Shown here piece after piece: positions 30,301 through 41,541 of a stretch of 64,000 bases of DNA; position 1 is the first letter of the stretch, and every line of letters starts with the position of its first letter. The translations under genes and the position numbers were made by a program. Source of the DNA: Fragilariopsis cylindrus CCMP1102 (taxonomy: Eukaryota > Bacillariophyta > Bacillariophyceae > Bacillariales > Bacillariaceae); assembly GCA_900095095.1 (NCBI GenBank), contig FMBT01000361.1, positions 1-64,000 on the forward strand. Direction: 5' to 3'. Below the pieces are notes generated by a model, which worked only from the letters and a program-made list of their open reading frames with translations, was not told the DNA's origin and did not search any database.

Positions 30301-33135
30301 GTGGACAGATCCCGACGCAATGCCAGGCTCGAATAAGAGCAGTGATGCTGAAGGGTATTTGACAGTGTATGACCGCCTTAGGGTGGGATCAGCTGCGGCG
30401 ACTGCTATTTTTCCTGTGTACAATGCTGGAGAAGATGCGCGCGGTTCGGGTGGGTTATCGACCACAGCTATGTCTGGATACATTTCGTTTGAAGCTGATG
30501 GTGCCTTTATTGGGTACGCTGGTTGTAATTACGACACTGCCGCTTACTCACAATTTTCATCAACGGATGCCAACAAAGCATATATAATCAATCCTGACCT
30601 CTGTCCTAAAGGCAAATTCGGATACGATCCAAGATGCAGAACATGGTATGCTGATTCGAAGCGAGAAGCATTGGATAACAATGATCTTTTATATATAAGC
30701 CCACCATACGAATTTGCGACTACGGATTATGTTATGAATACTGCAGTTTCTGCATTGATTGACCCTACTTCTGGTGAATATGTCGGTAATGTTCTTATTG
30801 ACTTCTCGTCTTCGGAAATTAATAACATTGTCGAAGATAATAGAAATGAATTCTTTGCAGTGATACTGCCGAATACTACTAAGAACGTTGTAGCGTCGTC
30901 TGAACTTGATGACAACGCAACCCCAGAATCGATTTTCAATCTAATGATTCCGTTTGATCCTCCTGATTCTGTCAATAGAGAACATTTTTCCTCAATAGTA
31001 GATGATATGGAGAAAGGAGGGGAGGGACATGATTGTGATTTGAATCGAACAAATAAAGATGGGGTACAGGAGGAGTACTGTTATGCGTACTTGCCCATAT
31101 ACAACAGAGAACTGAAGCCTGTACAACCAGATGACTATAGTCGAGGAGCAGAATATTCTGAACAACTCCTTTATTCTATGATTATGTTTGAAAAAAAGGA
31201 AGAACTGTATTATGAATACCGGATGAGAAGTGAATATATTGAAAGTAGCTTGGAGAGGACATTTACCGTATATTTTATCACGACAAGTTTAATAGCACTT
31301 ATCTGCATTGTCGTAACAGCCACAGTGAGTTCAACGGACAACTTCAGCCCATTAGCGAACTATCCTCTAGGTTCTCTCACGACCATCTTTCTTCTCAAAT
31401 TTTTTTCCTTTCGATCTTTCAGATATCTCTTTATGTCACAAAGCCGATGATTCAGCTACTCCGAGTTGTGAAGCAAGTAAATGCAGGTAGAATTGAGGAT
31501 GATATACCACCGTTAACAGGAGGCTCACGCGAAGTTCACCAGGTGTACACATCATTTGCGAAATTGTACAAGACTGTCCGTATGTCGAACTCGGCTTTCT
31601 TCTTTGGAGATTTGGATTTAGCTCATCGCATTGCTCTTGATGCACTCCGCCTGTTCCGAAAGATCGGCGATGAAAAAGCCATCGCTATTGCCTGTAACAA
31701 TATGGGAAACACATTGCTCGCCTTGACGGTGGAATGTCGCACGACAGGCACGTGCATGAATCTTGACGATGGGAGCTGCTGCACCGATTCTGCCATTAAA
31801 TACTACACCGAGGCCGTTGCTGCTGGAATAAAAGACCTTGAAAGTGTTGATTCAGATGCTGAAAAATCCAAATATGCGCAGCAGCTTGCCGATCGATATT
31901 TTAATCGAGCTGTGTGTCTATTACACACCGCCGATGATCCATGTGCTACAGACGATGCTAAAGAAGCCGCATTGGATGACCTATTTCTGGCGCGTCAATA
32001 CGATCAAGGTGTTAAAGAGTACATGCTACACTCAAAAACGTTTCTCGAGAACTCTGATGTTATATTTGATCGGTCGATAAGACGACTACGTGGCTTGTCA
32101 GCTTTGATAGATATAGATCCAGAGGTTTGGAATGTGTGGGATATTCACGAATTAATTGATCAAGCAGACCTGATGCTTCAAGCAGCGTGGAATCAAGATG
32201 ATGCATCATTGTTCCAGAACTTGAACAAAATCGGACGTTTGCAAGAGTTAGAATGTGCTGTTATAGGTGTAGAGCAAAACCATAGCGATACATTAACGCT
32301 GGCAACAAGAATGTTAGTAGAGGATGAATTTATACTCGACGATGCTTTCGTTGTGGCAGCCGATTGTATATTACAATACTCTAGAGATGCCGGTGGCGTA
32401 GACGAAGAAGGCACCGACAGCAATTGGTCTCGCAAGTCGATGGCAGAACTAAAGGAGGAATTCAAAATGATGCGAAAAGCAACGATGAGAACGACTCTAG
32501 ACATTGGACGGTCGTTTGTTTTCTGTATCGAACTAAAAGGACAATGGAACGGAACACCGCTCTTGCGGAATCTTCGTAACGCTGTGTGTGCGTTTTATGA
32601 TAATAATTGTCAAAACGGTGATTCCGTTGGTTTTGTTACGTTCGTTCCACAGAATGGAACGCTACGACATTTAACCCCTGCCACTAGAGAAGTAGAGGAA
32701 CATGCACAACGACAAGAAATTGAAGCAGCGACAACAGGTGTATCCTGTTCGAAGTTTTTACCGGCTCTTCCCGATGCGATCGATATGGCATTAGAATTAG
32801 AATCTACTACAGCTAACGATGTTTCCTTGATTTACATAAGTGACGGTGGCGCATACGATGAAAGCATATATACACCATTACGTGACAAAATTCGTTTAAA
32901 TGCCTCGTCGATCGATTTGGTAGTAATTGGTTTGGATGTTGAAAATAGTAACAAATCTTTTGTTGAAAGTTGTAAGAGTCTTTCATTGGCGACTCAAAGT
33001 CGAAGTTCGGCGTATATAGAAGCCGATGAGGATAATTTAAACGAAACTTTCCGACAAGCATCCTCGTTGACCAACTCTGGGACATCATTTGCCGGTAACA
33101 GATTACAACGCGCTCTTACTATGCAGAGATTTTAA
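27374..33135 (+). CDS. Double Cache-like/HAMP receptor with TPR-like and vWA domains
   Basis: Three exons, 27374..28560, 28690..31324 and 31423..33135, join in frame to give 1,844 residues. Visible order: TM1 (about 26-46), an extracellular sensor-like region of about 460 residues, TM2 (512-536) with a HAMP-like helix, a 210-residue cytosolic Ser-rich linker, TM3 (748-771), a second extracellular sensor, TM4 (about 1254-1277) and HAMP-like helix, a TPR-like helical segment (GDLDLAHRIALDALRLFRKI), and a C-terminal von Willebrand A domain (about 1632-1830). The second sensor has YDPRCRTWY (from 1041) and the GEYVGNVLIDFS strand, hallmarks of dCache_1. The first sensor ends similarly in GEFIGCASIDMS. 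The vWA strand FCIELKGQW replaces the metal-binding DxSxS, while ISDGGAYDES keeps the later strand. Two sensor modules in tandem with a vWA output suggest a surface chemoreceptor or a channel-associated protein. No kinase or cyclase is present. Confidence 0.85.
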
Positions 33136-33274
33136 AATCAGATATACAATTGTAGTTCGGTTTAATTTCAATTTTGTTTCATATTTAAAAGGGTATATAA
33201 TTTATTATTGTTTTATTAGCATTTATTCTTATCTCTATTATATTAGTTACTCGTGCACTACAGTAGTGTCTGTA

Positions 33275-34228
33275 TCATTCTTTTGACAGCCTTTCATCAA
33301 TTTCTCTAGATATTCCAGGAAATATTTCTCGAAGGAGATGTTTTCCACGTTGTACGAATGCCTCGGGATTATCTAATGCCGGTCGAACATCGATTTCAAC
33401 CCGCGGCATCATCATTCCATCGCTACGACTAGTGGTATCCGTCATGTAAAAATCTAAGACGTATCGTTTTTCTTCTTGTGTATCGTTACTAACATACCAA
33501 TCATGTCGATCGAATGGTTTATCTTGAAATAAGAACGTCGACAAAAACCATGCCTTTGGTGATAAATCTTTAGGCCGTCCCTCAAATCGTACTAATTCAA
33601 TCTTATTTGGCTCCTCCCATTTACAAACGTCTTTCCAACTCCGTTCGTTGACAGAATTATGAACCTGTAAAAAGGATGGAATTGATTCTTCTTCAACCCC
33701 TTTCCAACCCTTACGTTGCATTGCGTTAAACACTTGTTGTTCGCTAGGATATACCCATGTGTTGTTTTCTTTCCCGTTTCCGTTATCGTTTCCATTTAGT
33801 TTTGAAATTTGAATTTGATGTGCGGGAAGATTGTTACTATTATTGTTCTTATCGTCGCCGTCGTTTTCATTTACACCAGTTTTTTCGCCACGAGGAATGG
33901 AAGATTCGAATCGATGTGTTGAAAGTGGCAGCCTTTGATTTTCTAGCGGAGTTTGTGCGTACATTGCTGCTTCCTCGAGTGAGGCGGCTACGTTATTATT
34001 TCGTTGTTGCTTCGTCGATGACGAGGAGTCACTATCACTTCCTGAGCCATTACTTGTACTTGTATTACTACCGTCACCGCCACCGACATTACCCAAGACA
34101 CCCCAAAGAGATCGGTTTTCTTGATCAACTGGACATTTTCCGATACTGCTACTGCTATCTTCGCCGCTGCTATTAGCAGCAGCTGAAGCGGCTTCACTGC
34201 CGCTAATAGTACCGATCGTATCACTCAT
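33275..34228 (-). CDS. HCCS: Holocytochrome c synthase (cytochrome c heme lyase)
   Basis: A single-exon protein of 317 residues. HCCS attaches heme covalently to the CXXCH motif of apocytochrome c (and c1) in the mitochondrial intermembrane space. It has the Cys-Pro motif at 32-33 (KCPVDQ), the conserved segment AQTPLENQRLPLSTHRF, the core WVYPSEQQVFNAMQRKGWK (158-176), and FLQVHNSVNERSWKDV, in which His190 corresponds to the heme-ligand His154 of human HCCS. VRFEGRPKDLSPKAW and DRHDWYV follow as in the family. Asn/Ser/Gly-rich insertions near 50-80 and 120-157 lengthen it beyond the usual 270 or so. It is convergent with the Cache/vWA gene, 139 bp apart. All key residues are present. Confidence 0.95.
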   Translation of the reverse strand: MSDTIGTISGSEAASAAANSSGEDSSSSIGKCPVDQENRSLWGVLGNVGGGDGSNTSTSNGSGSDSDSSSSTKQQRNNNVAASLEEAAMYAQTPLENQRLPLSTHRFESSIPRGEKTGVNENDGDDKNNNSNNLPAHQIQISKLNGNDNGNGKENNTWVYPSEQQVFNAMQRKGWKGVEEESIPSFLQVHNSVNERSWKDVCKWEEPNKIELVRFEGRPKDLSPKAWFLSTFLFQDKPFDRHDWYVSNDTQEEKRYVLDFYMTDTTSRSDGMMMPRVEIDVRPALDNPEAFVQRGKHLLREIFPGISREIDERLSKE

Positions 34229-34644
34229 CAGATGCTACCGTACGTTCGTTGGACCTGTTAGCTGTGCACAGTGAGTATGGGAATGTACTGTTATGCTCTA
34301 TACAATTTATTTCATAAAAAGAAGATGAAACACTCACTCTTTCTGTCTTTATATTTTATTCAAAAAAGCTGTCTCGAGTCCCGCTATTCTTGGACTAAAT
34401 TCGTACAAAAATCCATCTAAATTTTTAACGTTAACAAATACATATTGAATATTTATGAGTAGGATATGACATATTTATACATCATCTACATCTATGTATA
34501 TTCAATATGGTCTAATATCTTAGTTTTAATAGGGTTTCGGCCGATCAGGAGCTTAAAAGATTTAAGATCAGGAGACTGCAGGTATTATTTTTATTTATTA
34601 TTATTAAATTCGACAACTATACTTTCACTTGTTGTGATGTGCTC
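34229..34644. other. Intergenic between two minus-strand genes
   Basis: AT-rich upstream region of the heme lyase gene and 3' flank of the iminopeptidase gene. Nothing else was recognised. Confidence 0.4.
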
Positions 34645-36236
34645 TTATTTTTTTTGATTTTCTTGTTCTTCCTCCAATAATAACTCATCAGCTAATTTAT
34701 CAGAAGCTCGTACCATTGCATCAACAAGACCAGGTTCAGAATCGGAATGTCCCGCACCAGAAACAAATTCTAATTCAACATACGAACATCCAAGTTTACG
34801 TAATCTTTGTGCTAATCTCCACGCCGCCTGTGGTTGACATACATAATCACATCGTCCATGACAAATAGCAACTTTCATATGTTTAATTTTATCAACATTA
34901 TCAATCAATTGTCCCCTTCTTAGAAAACCTGCATTGATCATATAATGGACCTAGTTTGTTTATAATGAAAAATAGAATGAGTAAAAATGGAACCAAAAAC
35001 AAACGTGAGGAAATACAATATAATATAGTTTAATATAGTATGCATATATAAACAGATACACAGATACACAAACACACAAGTGTATATCAGTATCATGCTA
35101 TAATGATATTTTACTAAATGAAACTATCTTTACGTATATCATAATTATTCGATATACACTTTTTTTTTTTCGTTCGTTTTTTTCATATCACTTACCTCCA
35201 TAACAGCAAATGGGATTAAAATACTTGGTGTACCTAAATATTCTTCAATAACATTTGGATCGATGTAAGTTTTACTTATCGATAATTCATATCCAACAAA
35301 TGCTGATGCAGCTGCTTCTCGTATTGACTTATCATCATCTGTTAATCGATCCCAATATGCACCTAATAAATTACGTTTTTCACGATCCCAATCGTTGGAT
35401 GTATCTTGTATGTATTGACAATAATTATCCCATGCTTGTGGATTTTGTCCATATGTGCCACCGTTAATAAATAAATGTTCAACCTCATCAGGTCCAAATA
35501 AAAATACACCACGTAATAACAACGATTTGACGTGTTGGGGGTATGTTTCTGCATATGCTAATGCTAATGTACTACCCCACGATCCACCTAATACTACACC
35601 CCATTTATTAATATTCAAATGCATACGAAGTTTATTAATATCATCCACTAGATCCGGTGTAGTATTTCCAATTAATGATGAATGTAAATCATCACATGCA
35701 TTAGGAATGGATTTACCTGCTCCACGTTGATCAAAGATAATAATTTTATATTTAATTGGATCAAAGAAACGTCGACAACGTGGACTAACACCTCCACCTG
35801 GACCACCATGAAGAAATATACATGGTATACCATTCGGATTACCACTAATATCATAATATAATTTATGTCCATCACCAACATCTAAATATCCCTCCTCGTA
35901 GGAATCAATTTCTGGATATAATTGTGTCGGATATTGTATAGCATTCGTACCACCTGCTGCTTGATTAGAAGTGTCTGATGCAGGTGGGGAAACATACGTT
36001 GTGTCAACAACAGCCTTCATTATTGTGGCGGTAGCAGAAATAGTCTTGGTAGGAGAAGGCGTTGGAAATGATTCAACCTCACGAATTCCGTTGTTATTAT
36101 TGTTGTTGTTGTTGTTGGTTGTTATCGCTGCGATTAACAGTAATGCTGATATTAAGGTACGGATATTGTAATAACGATGGCAATGACGATGGCGATAAAT
36201 CATGGATAATGCACAATTATGTTTTGTCTGAAACAA
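34645..36236 (-). CDS. Proline iminopeptidase, alpha/beta-hydrolase fold (S33)
   Basis: Two exons on the minus strand, 35196..36236 and 34645..34950, phase 0, giving 448 residues. It removes N-terminal proline from peptides. Motifs are in order: the oxyanion segment FLHGGPGGG, FFDPIKYKIIIFDQRGAGKS, the nucleophile elbow LGGSWGSTLALAYAE, the catalytic Asp in HGRCDYVCQP and the catalytic His in VSGAGHSDSEPG. The intron sits before the HYMINAGFL segment of the cap. The N-terminus has a short hydrophobic stretch (about 29-38), then nine Asn and a VESFPTPSP motif, so secretion or plastid import is possible but uncertain; a second Met at 12 could be the start. The family is usually about 320 residues, and the excess is all N-terminal. 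Confidence 0.93.
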
Positions 36237-36821
36237 ATACTAATGTCTGGTTCAAATGTTAGTGGTGCGTCGGACACAGTCGTCAAACAATAATACGCCA
36301 AGCCCCTTCTCTATTTCATCTGTAGTTTGTGATCACTCTTATGTTCCTTTTGTTTGCTGATAACAAATCATCGAAAAGATCCATAACAGGAGGCTACATT
36401 TTTCTTCTGTGACTCAAATTTACTCGTCCGTCCGTCCTTCGTTCTCAACAGAATTGCCTTTTTTTTTTTTTTTAGAAAGATCAGATATTACAGCAACAGC
36501 AACAGAATAGTAATTGAAATATTATTTCTTGTTTATGTTATAAAACATAACAAGAGAAGATACATTCATTTACATTGAGAGACTTTTACTGACTGGGAAG
36601 CACATCAAAAAGATAAAGAGCCAGAAAGCTTGAGCAGAATCAACTGTGGACAATTTCTTCCTTGAAATGTTAAATTGTGTTTCCTGTAAAAGCAAGTAAT
36701 AAATTCAGCTTATTACTTCTTCTATGGTATCAGCACTTGCATAGAATTAGAATGCTTCTAAGCCAGCGGGGCGGCATAATGTCGTTTTTTCAATCTTAAA
36801 AAATAAGGCTAAGATTTGTAA
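36237..36821. other. Intergenic between two minus-strand genes
   Basis: A 585-bp AT-rich spacer with a poly-T run near 36459-36473 and CAACAG repeats near 36493. No gene recognised. Confidence 0.4.
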
Positions 36822-38318
36822 TTATTTATCGCGATTGATAGTACTCTTAAGGATAACAGAGAAATTATTACGCTTCGCACCCGGTTTAGCAGGTAAACGT
36901 TTCATTTCTTGTTTTCCATAACCAAATGTTCGGGTTTTAGTGTTGTAATAATGATGATGCGTTTGTCGTCCTTTTGCATCGAAATTATTATCATCATCAT
37001 TATCATCGTCATCGTCGACGTCATCATCATTACTATCAGAAGCACGACGACGAAAGGCTAACAAAATCAATTTTAATGATTTTTTCTTTTCAACTAAAGC
37101 AAATCCAAGTGTTTTACATACATCAACGAACCTATTAAGGTCACAATATCTTGAATTATCAAGTGATGCCGATGGCAATGCAACAAAAAGCATCCCCTTG
37201 GTATCTGATCGTAATAATCTAGGATCCGCTGCTAATGCTATCATATCTCCCCGTTTTCTTGGATCACCCTGAAAATTCAAAACTAATGACATTACAATAG
37301 CATCGAATGGTTGTGGTGGTGGCAAAGACGATGACGACGACGATGATAGTAATTTATGTCGTCGTCGTTTTCCTATATTGTCATATTCATCATTGTTGGT
37401 TGCTGTGGACGTTGCTGCTGTGGACGATGCAGATGTTGCTGCTGCTAGATCATTTTTCAAACAATATTCGTGAGCATAATCAAAAAAATCGACCTGTAAT
37501 ACCGATTCATGTTGCCCTCCATGTAAATCTATAGGTACAGCATCTAACCAATCATCGAATTTTTTATATTGATTATCGATAGCACCAACGTCAAGAATTC
37601 GAATATTACTTCGTTGCTTTTGTTGTTGTTTACTTTCGTTGCATAATGAATCTTCTTTTTCTGCTTCTTCTTCATCCTCCAGTTTTTTTTGTCCTGTTGG
37701 ATCTTTGTCTTGTTCTTGCTTTCTTGGATTTTTTGTTCCATCCTCCAACAAAAACGGAACGACCCAATCGGCACAAACAAATTTACTTGATTTAGCACCA
37801 AAAATACTAGCTTTTTGGTATCTATCTAAGCCACCCATTTCCTCTTGTTGTTTCCTTATATTGTCGGCATTCCGCTTCCGTTGTTTATCGGTAATTGATG
37901 TATCGTTTTCGTTTTGTTCTAACCGTTTATTAAGTGTGTGGTATTCAGAAATTACTGCTTGAGAGTCGGCTATGCTTTTAAATAACGAATTTTTGTTGTT
38001 GCTGTTGTTATTAGATGTTCTCTGTTTCTTTTTGCTACTAAAGGAGGAAGCAGCTTTAATAGCGATTTCCCTCACGAGAGAAGAAGCTGACAAACCCTTT
38101 ACTAAAGGAATGGCGACATTATTTTTCTTTTTCCTCTTATTTTTCTTTTTGTTGACGTTGGTGTTTGGTCGTTTTGTCAACGACGATGACGACGAAGACG
38201 GCGACGGTTTGATTATGGATGATGGGTTGTTTGGGTTCGTCATCTTTTCGTTTTTAACAGCAACACCTGGGCGTTTACTGTAGCTGGACAATACAAGTCT
38301 ACTTTCAAAGAACAGCAA
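36822..38318 (-). CDS. BMT2: Bmt2-type 25S rRNA adenine-N1 methyltransferase
   Basis: A single-exon protein of 498 residues. Yeast Bmt2 makes m1A at A2142 of 25S rRNA in the nucleolus using S-adenosylmethionine. Family features seen: LDRYQKASIFGAKSSKFV, the SAM motif NIRILDVGAIDNQYKK, an IDLHGGQHESVLQVDFFDYA segment, and the motif PFDAIVMSLVLNFQGDPRKRG followed by LFVALPSASLDNSRYCDLNR. Together these match Bmt2, whose family has the SLVLNFVP and LPxxCVxNSRY signatures. Residues 1-110 are Lys/Ser/Asn-rich with a basic nucleolar-type KKNKRKKKNN. Acidic insertions near 205-235 and 425-460 account for the extra length over yeast Bmt2 (337). The start Met fits the family poorly conserved N-terminus and is not certain. 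Confidence 0.88.
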   Translation of the reverse strand: MLFFESRLVLSSYSKRPGVAVKNEKMTNPNNPSSIIKPSPSSSSSSLTKRPNTNVNKKKNKRKKKNNVAIPLVKGLSASSLVREIAIKAASSFSSKKKQRTSNNNSNNKNSLFKSIADSQAVISEYHTLNKRLEQNENDTSITDKQRKRNADNIRKQQEEMGGLDRYQKASIFGAKSSKFVCADWVVPFLLEDGTKNPRKQEQDKDPTGQKKLEDEEEAEKEDSLCNESKQQQKQRSNIRILDVGAIDNQYKKFDDWLDAVPIDLHGGQHESVLQVDFFDYAHEYCLKNDLAAATSASSTAATSTATNNDEYDNIGKRRRHKLLSSSSSSSLPPPQPFDAIVMSLVLNFQGDPRKRGDMIALAADPRLLRSDTKGMLFVALPSASLDNSRYCDLNRFVDVCKTLGFALVEKKKSLKLILLAFRRRASDSNDDDVDDDDDNDDDNNFDAKGRQTHHHYYNTKTRTFGYGKQEMKRLPAKPGAKRNNFSVILKSTINRDK

Positions 38319-38760
38319 ACAGTTTTAAAGTTCAGTAATAAAGCAAAATATAATGCATTTTTATATATTATTTAGTAGCACTAAAACCCATATTTTATAC
38401 GTAATTTTGTAATTACCTACTTTTAAAGTTGCTTGAAATCTACGTATTACAGGACTCAATATCTAATGAGTCACGTATGAATATACACGTCAATAGTGAA
38501 TAGTCAAATAGTCAAACAGTCACTCCAACGCTTTGCAACTTAAAACAAAACATCCATTTTCGACATGCGGTACTTTGAACTTGTAGCAAACACATGAAGA
38601 TAACAATAGATATTTTACGTACATCTCAACTTTAGCTCAATGCCTTGAAGTTTGAATGATCAAAACCGAGACAGTATATTGTACGGGGACTTGAGTGTTG
38701 GATCGCTACGGTCGGTCGGTATAGCTATTTGAGATATTGATTTGACGCCAAGATTTCAAG
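38319..38760. promoter_or_regulatory. Divergent intergenic region
   Basis: A 442-bp gap between the diverging BMT2 gene and the small plus-strand gene. AGTCAAATAGTCAAACAGTCA, a short triplicated word, lies near 38500-38521. No core promoter motif can be named. Confidence 0.35.
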
Positions 38761-39054
38761 ATGGGAAATAAAACGTATTTCGAATTCCTTGAAGAAGAAT
38801 TTCAAGTCTTAACAAGTGAACTTCAAAAATCTTTAGCAACAATTTCTTCAATCGCCGATCATAGTTCTGATTTTAATAGTAATAATAACAATAACGAAAC
38901 GGTGGCGGCAGCAACAAAACAATTAACACGTTGTCAAGCTGTGCTACAACAACTTCGTACCGAATGTAAAGGAGATACAGAATTTAAAGACCGTTTCAGT
39001 TTGTATAAGATCCAATTAGAGACTTTGAGAATAGAACTTGTAAGGTATACGTAG
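38761..39054 (+). CDS. Small helical protein resembling a v-SNARE N-terminal domain
   Basis: A 97-residue frame starting MGNKTYFEFLEEEFQ. It is predicted helical, with heptad-like spacing before and after an Asn run (about residues 41-46). The FEFLEEEFQVLTSELQKSL opening and the later LQQLRTECKG...LETLRIEL helix recall the N-terminal bundle of Vti1/Gos-type Qb-SNAREs. The SNARE motif and tail anchor that should follow are not found in the 440 bp downstream in any frame. A donor-like GTAAGG or GTATAC sits just before the stop, so a further exon was possible. A basic stretch near 39108-39190 (KAKRTRKEKRQLSR) is open but does not join in frame at any acceptor I can see. Function is not established. 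Confidence 0.4.
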   Translation: MGNKTYFEFLEEEFQVLTSELQKSLATISSIADHSSDFNSNNNNNETVAAATKQLTRCQAVLQQLRTECKGDTEFKDRFSLYKIQLETLRIELVRYT

Positions 39055-39504
39055 AAGTACAGTACATTCGAACATAACATTCGTATTGTCAAAATTGGAA
39101 AGAATTGCAAAACAAAGACGAACTGAAACAAGCAATTAAAGCAAAAAGGACGAGAAAAGAAAAAAGGCAATTATCGAGAATTTTAGCCGTTAACGCTAAC
39201 TACTTTCTCGCTTACCCCTATCCATTAAGGCTTTTGAAATTCCGACTTAGACTGTACTACCAAATACCGGTAGTATGCAAAAGAACACCAATCCCGTCGC
39301 GCCATTCATCAAAAATAATTCCGATGTTAGCCTCTCAATGATCTTATTGCAATAGTAAACTACCACCAACATATTGTTCCAATATAAGAATTGCAGTTTA
39401 AGAAAAAAAGGAAGACGACGACGACTATTACTTTCAAGTTGCATATTATATTACTTATATACTATCCTCTACCAGTGTAGATAGGTATACTATTTAGTTT
39501 GATT

Positions 39505-40746
39505 ATGTCTGTCGCCATGAATTCTCTACAAGATAAAGGAGGCGACCACACCGCCACCGACGAAGGTTCGCCTCTTCTACTTGTGTCGTCTCGCGAAACG
39601 ATGGATACATCTTCTTCCAATTCCACTTCCGCAGCAACAATATCCCCGCCACCATCACTGCCAACTTCATCGCAAACGTCGTCAACGGCATTGTTATCAA
39701 CGAGTAATGCTCGACTGTTGTTATTGTCTGTGGCGTTAATGTATGGTTCATTGTCTGTTGCGTTGAGAATGGTATATGGTCGACCTGGACCACCAACTGC
39801 TAGTGTCTTATCAACTACAAGAGGATGGATGTCAGTTTTATGTTTATTACCATTCGTTATTCGCGCTCGACCCAATAATACTAATACTAATAACAGCGAC
39901 AACGACAACATTAAAGATATTGAAACATCGGCATTGACAACGACAAGAGCAGCAGCAACTACTACGCCGTCACTAGCAACGTCGTCGTCATTATTGTCAA
40001 TGTCATCAACATTTTGGATGTACGCTTTTGAACTTGCATTCTTTAATTTTGCTACACAAGCTCTTATCAATATAGGATTATTAACAACGGCAAGTGCACG
40101 ATCTGCATTCTTTACGCAACTAAGTGTTGTAATTACACCGATACTTTCTGCAATATTAGGTGCAAAACATGGTACCATCGTTCATCCTAAGGTATGGGTT
40201 GCCTGTTCCGTTGCTTTATTTGGACTATACGTATTGTCAACGGATCATGCTAACGACGATAATGACGAGGATGGTTCTGGTTCTGGTTCTATGCTACGTC
40301 TCACACAGGGAGATTTATATTGTCTCGGATCAGCCTTTTGTTGGAGTTATTATATTTATCGACTGAGTGATTGGGGTGGTCGATTTGATGAAACACAAAC
40401 TATGTTCGTTAAAAATACATTCATGGCGATATTCTATAGTTTATGGGCAATGATTTCGTGGTGGTGGTTCGTTCCTAGAGGTAGTAGTCTATGGGAGGGT
40501 TGGATGGATCCAATATCATGGTTGATTTTGTTTTACAGCGCTTTTAGTTCTGGTGCTCTATCAGATGTATTACAACAAAAGGCACAAGCTGTCGTACCAG
40601 CGGCAGAATCCAATGTTATCCTGTCATTAGAACCCGTATTTTCTGCTATATTGGGATTATGCCTGTTGGGAGAAGTTCCTTCCTTCTATGAACTAGTTGG
40701 AGGTGGTTTCATCGTGATTGCATCTGTTCTTGCTAGTACAGTATAG
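39505..40746 (+). CDS. EamA/DMT-superfamily transporter
   Basis: A single-exon 413-residue multi-pass protein with about ten membrane segments after a 70-residue hydrophilic N-terminus. I start at the ATG at 39505; a second Met five codons on is equally possible. The first half begins LLLLSVALMYGSLSVALRMVY with the short PGPPTASVLSTTRGW turn. The LINIGLLTTASARSAFFTQLS and VITPILSAILGAK segments match the EamA repeat, and the second repeat ends ESNVILSLEPVFSAILGLC followed by LLGEVPSFYELVGGGFIV, the usual EamA signature. An Asn/Asp/Thr/Ser-rich loop near residues 128-175 is low complexity. Family members move nucleotide sugars, phosphorylated sugars, amino acids or small metabolites; the substrate here is unknown. 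No plastid presequence is visible. Confidence 0.87.
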   Translation: MSVAMNSLQDKGGDHTATDEGSPLLLVSSRETMDTSSSNSTSAATISPPPSLPTSSQTSSTALLSTSNARLLLLSVALMYGSLSVALRMVYGRPGPPTASVLSTTRGWMSVLCLLPFVIRARPNNTNTNNSDNDNIKDIETSALTTTRAAATTTPSLATSSSLLSMSSTFWMYAFELAFFNFATQALINIGLLTTASARSAFFTQLSVVITPILSAILGAKHGTIVHPKVWVACSVALFGLYVLSTDHANDDNDEDGSGSGSMLRLTQGDLYCLGSAFCWSYYIYRLSDWGGRFDETQTMFVKNTFMAIFYSLWAMISWWWFVPRGSSLWEGWMDPISWLILFYSAFSSGALSDVLQQKAQAVVPAAESNVILSLEPVFSAILGLCLLGEVPSFYELVGGGFIVIASVLASTV

Positions 40747-41541
40747 TACGTAAGCAACATCAACATCAATAGCAACAGCAACAGCAACAACATAACGCTA
40801 AATCAACCCGTTCTAAAGTATATTTGTTTCTACGAAGGTGACAATAGTTGTCATACTTGACTTAATATTACAATATAATTTCTTCTTAAGGATAAACTTC
40901 TCTCGCAAATGACATGTGTGCGTGCGTGTGCATGCGTGCGATTGCCACCCAATTATTTACGTATATAGATTGGGTGTGGTATTAGGATTATAATCATACA
41001 TCAATGACATTCTAGAAGAGTGTCACAGATAGATATGGCACAAGTAAAAGTTAAATAGTCCAAAAGATGCCATTTTAAACACAAAATATCGTTGATGGCA
41101 CAATTCTAGAAGATTCTAGCATTTAATATTTGTATCTTTATTTGTTGTTGACAAAGAAATCACAGCACCACATCTATCACATCCTTCACCGCAGTCCAAA
41201 TGATTCTCACATCAATTCTTCCCAATCAAATGAGTCCAATTGATTACAGGAAAGGGGGACATCAAAGGGGGAGAATATACAATTTGGTATTGGTGATTAT
41301 CTGGTGTTGGGACGTCCCAAAAACGGAATCGTGGATAATTGTTAAATCGCCGAAAAACCTTGATCGTCGCCGCCTGAGTGTGAATGCATCAGAATTTTTT
41401 TCTTTTTGTTCCGAGATCTCCGAGATCGGCTATCGGCAATTTCGAGATCTTTTTGTGAATTGTAACGTAACATATCATTACAAAGAGTGGTAGTAACAAC
41501 ACGGGAGACACACCCATCTTACAATCATACATGCAACGACC
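40747..41541. other. Intergenic 0.8-kb region
   Basis: Contains CAACAG repeats just after the transporter stop, a TGCG/TGTG microsatellite at about 40915-40941, and AT-rich DNA. A 97-residue plus-strand frame at 41200 lacks any recognisable feature and is not called. Confidence 0.4.

Noticed and set aside
41200-41493. 97-codon frame before the phytochelatin synthase gene
   Set aside because: No family resemblance, no signal peptide, and random-like composition.
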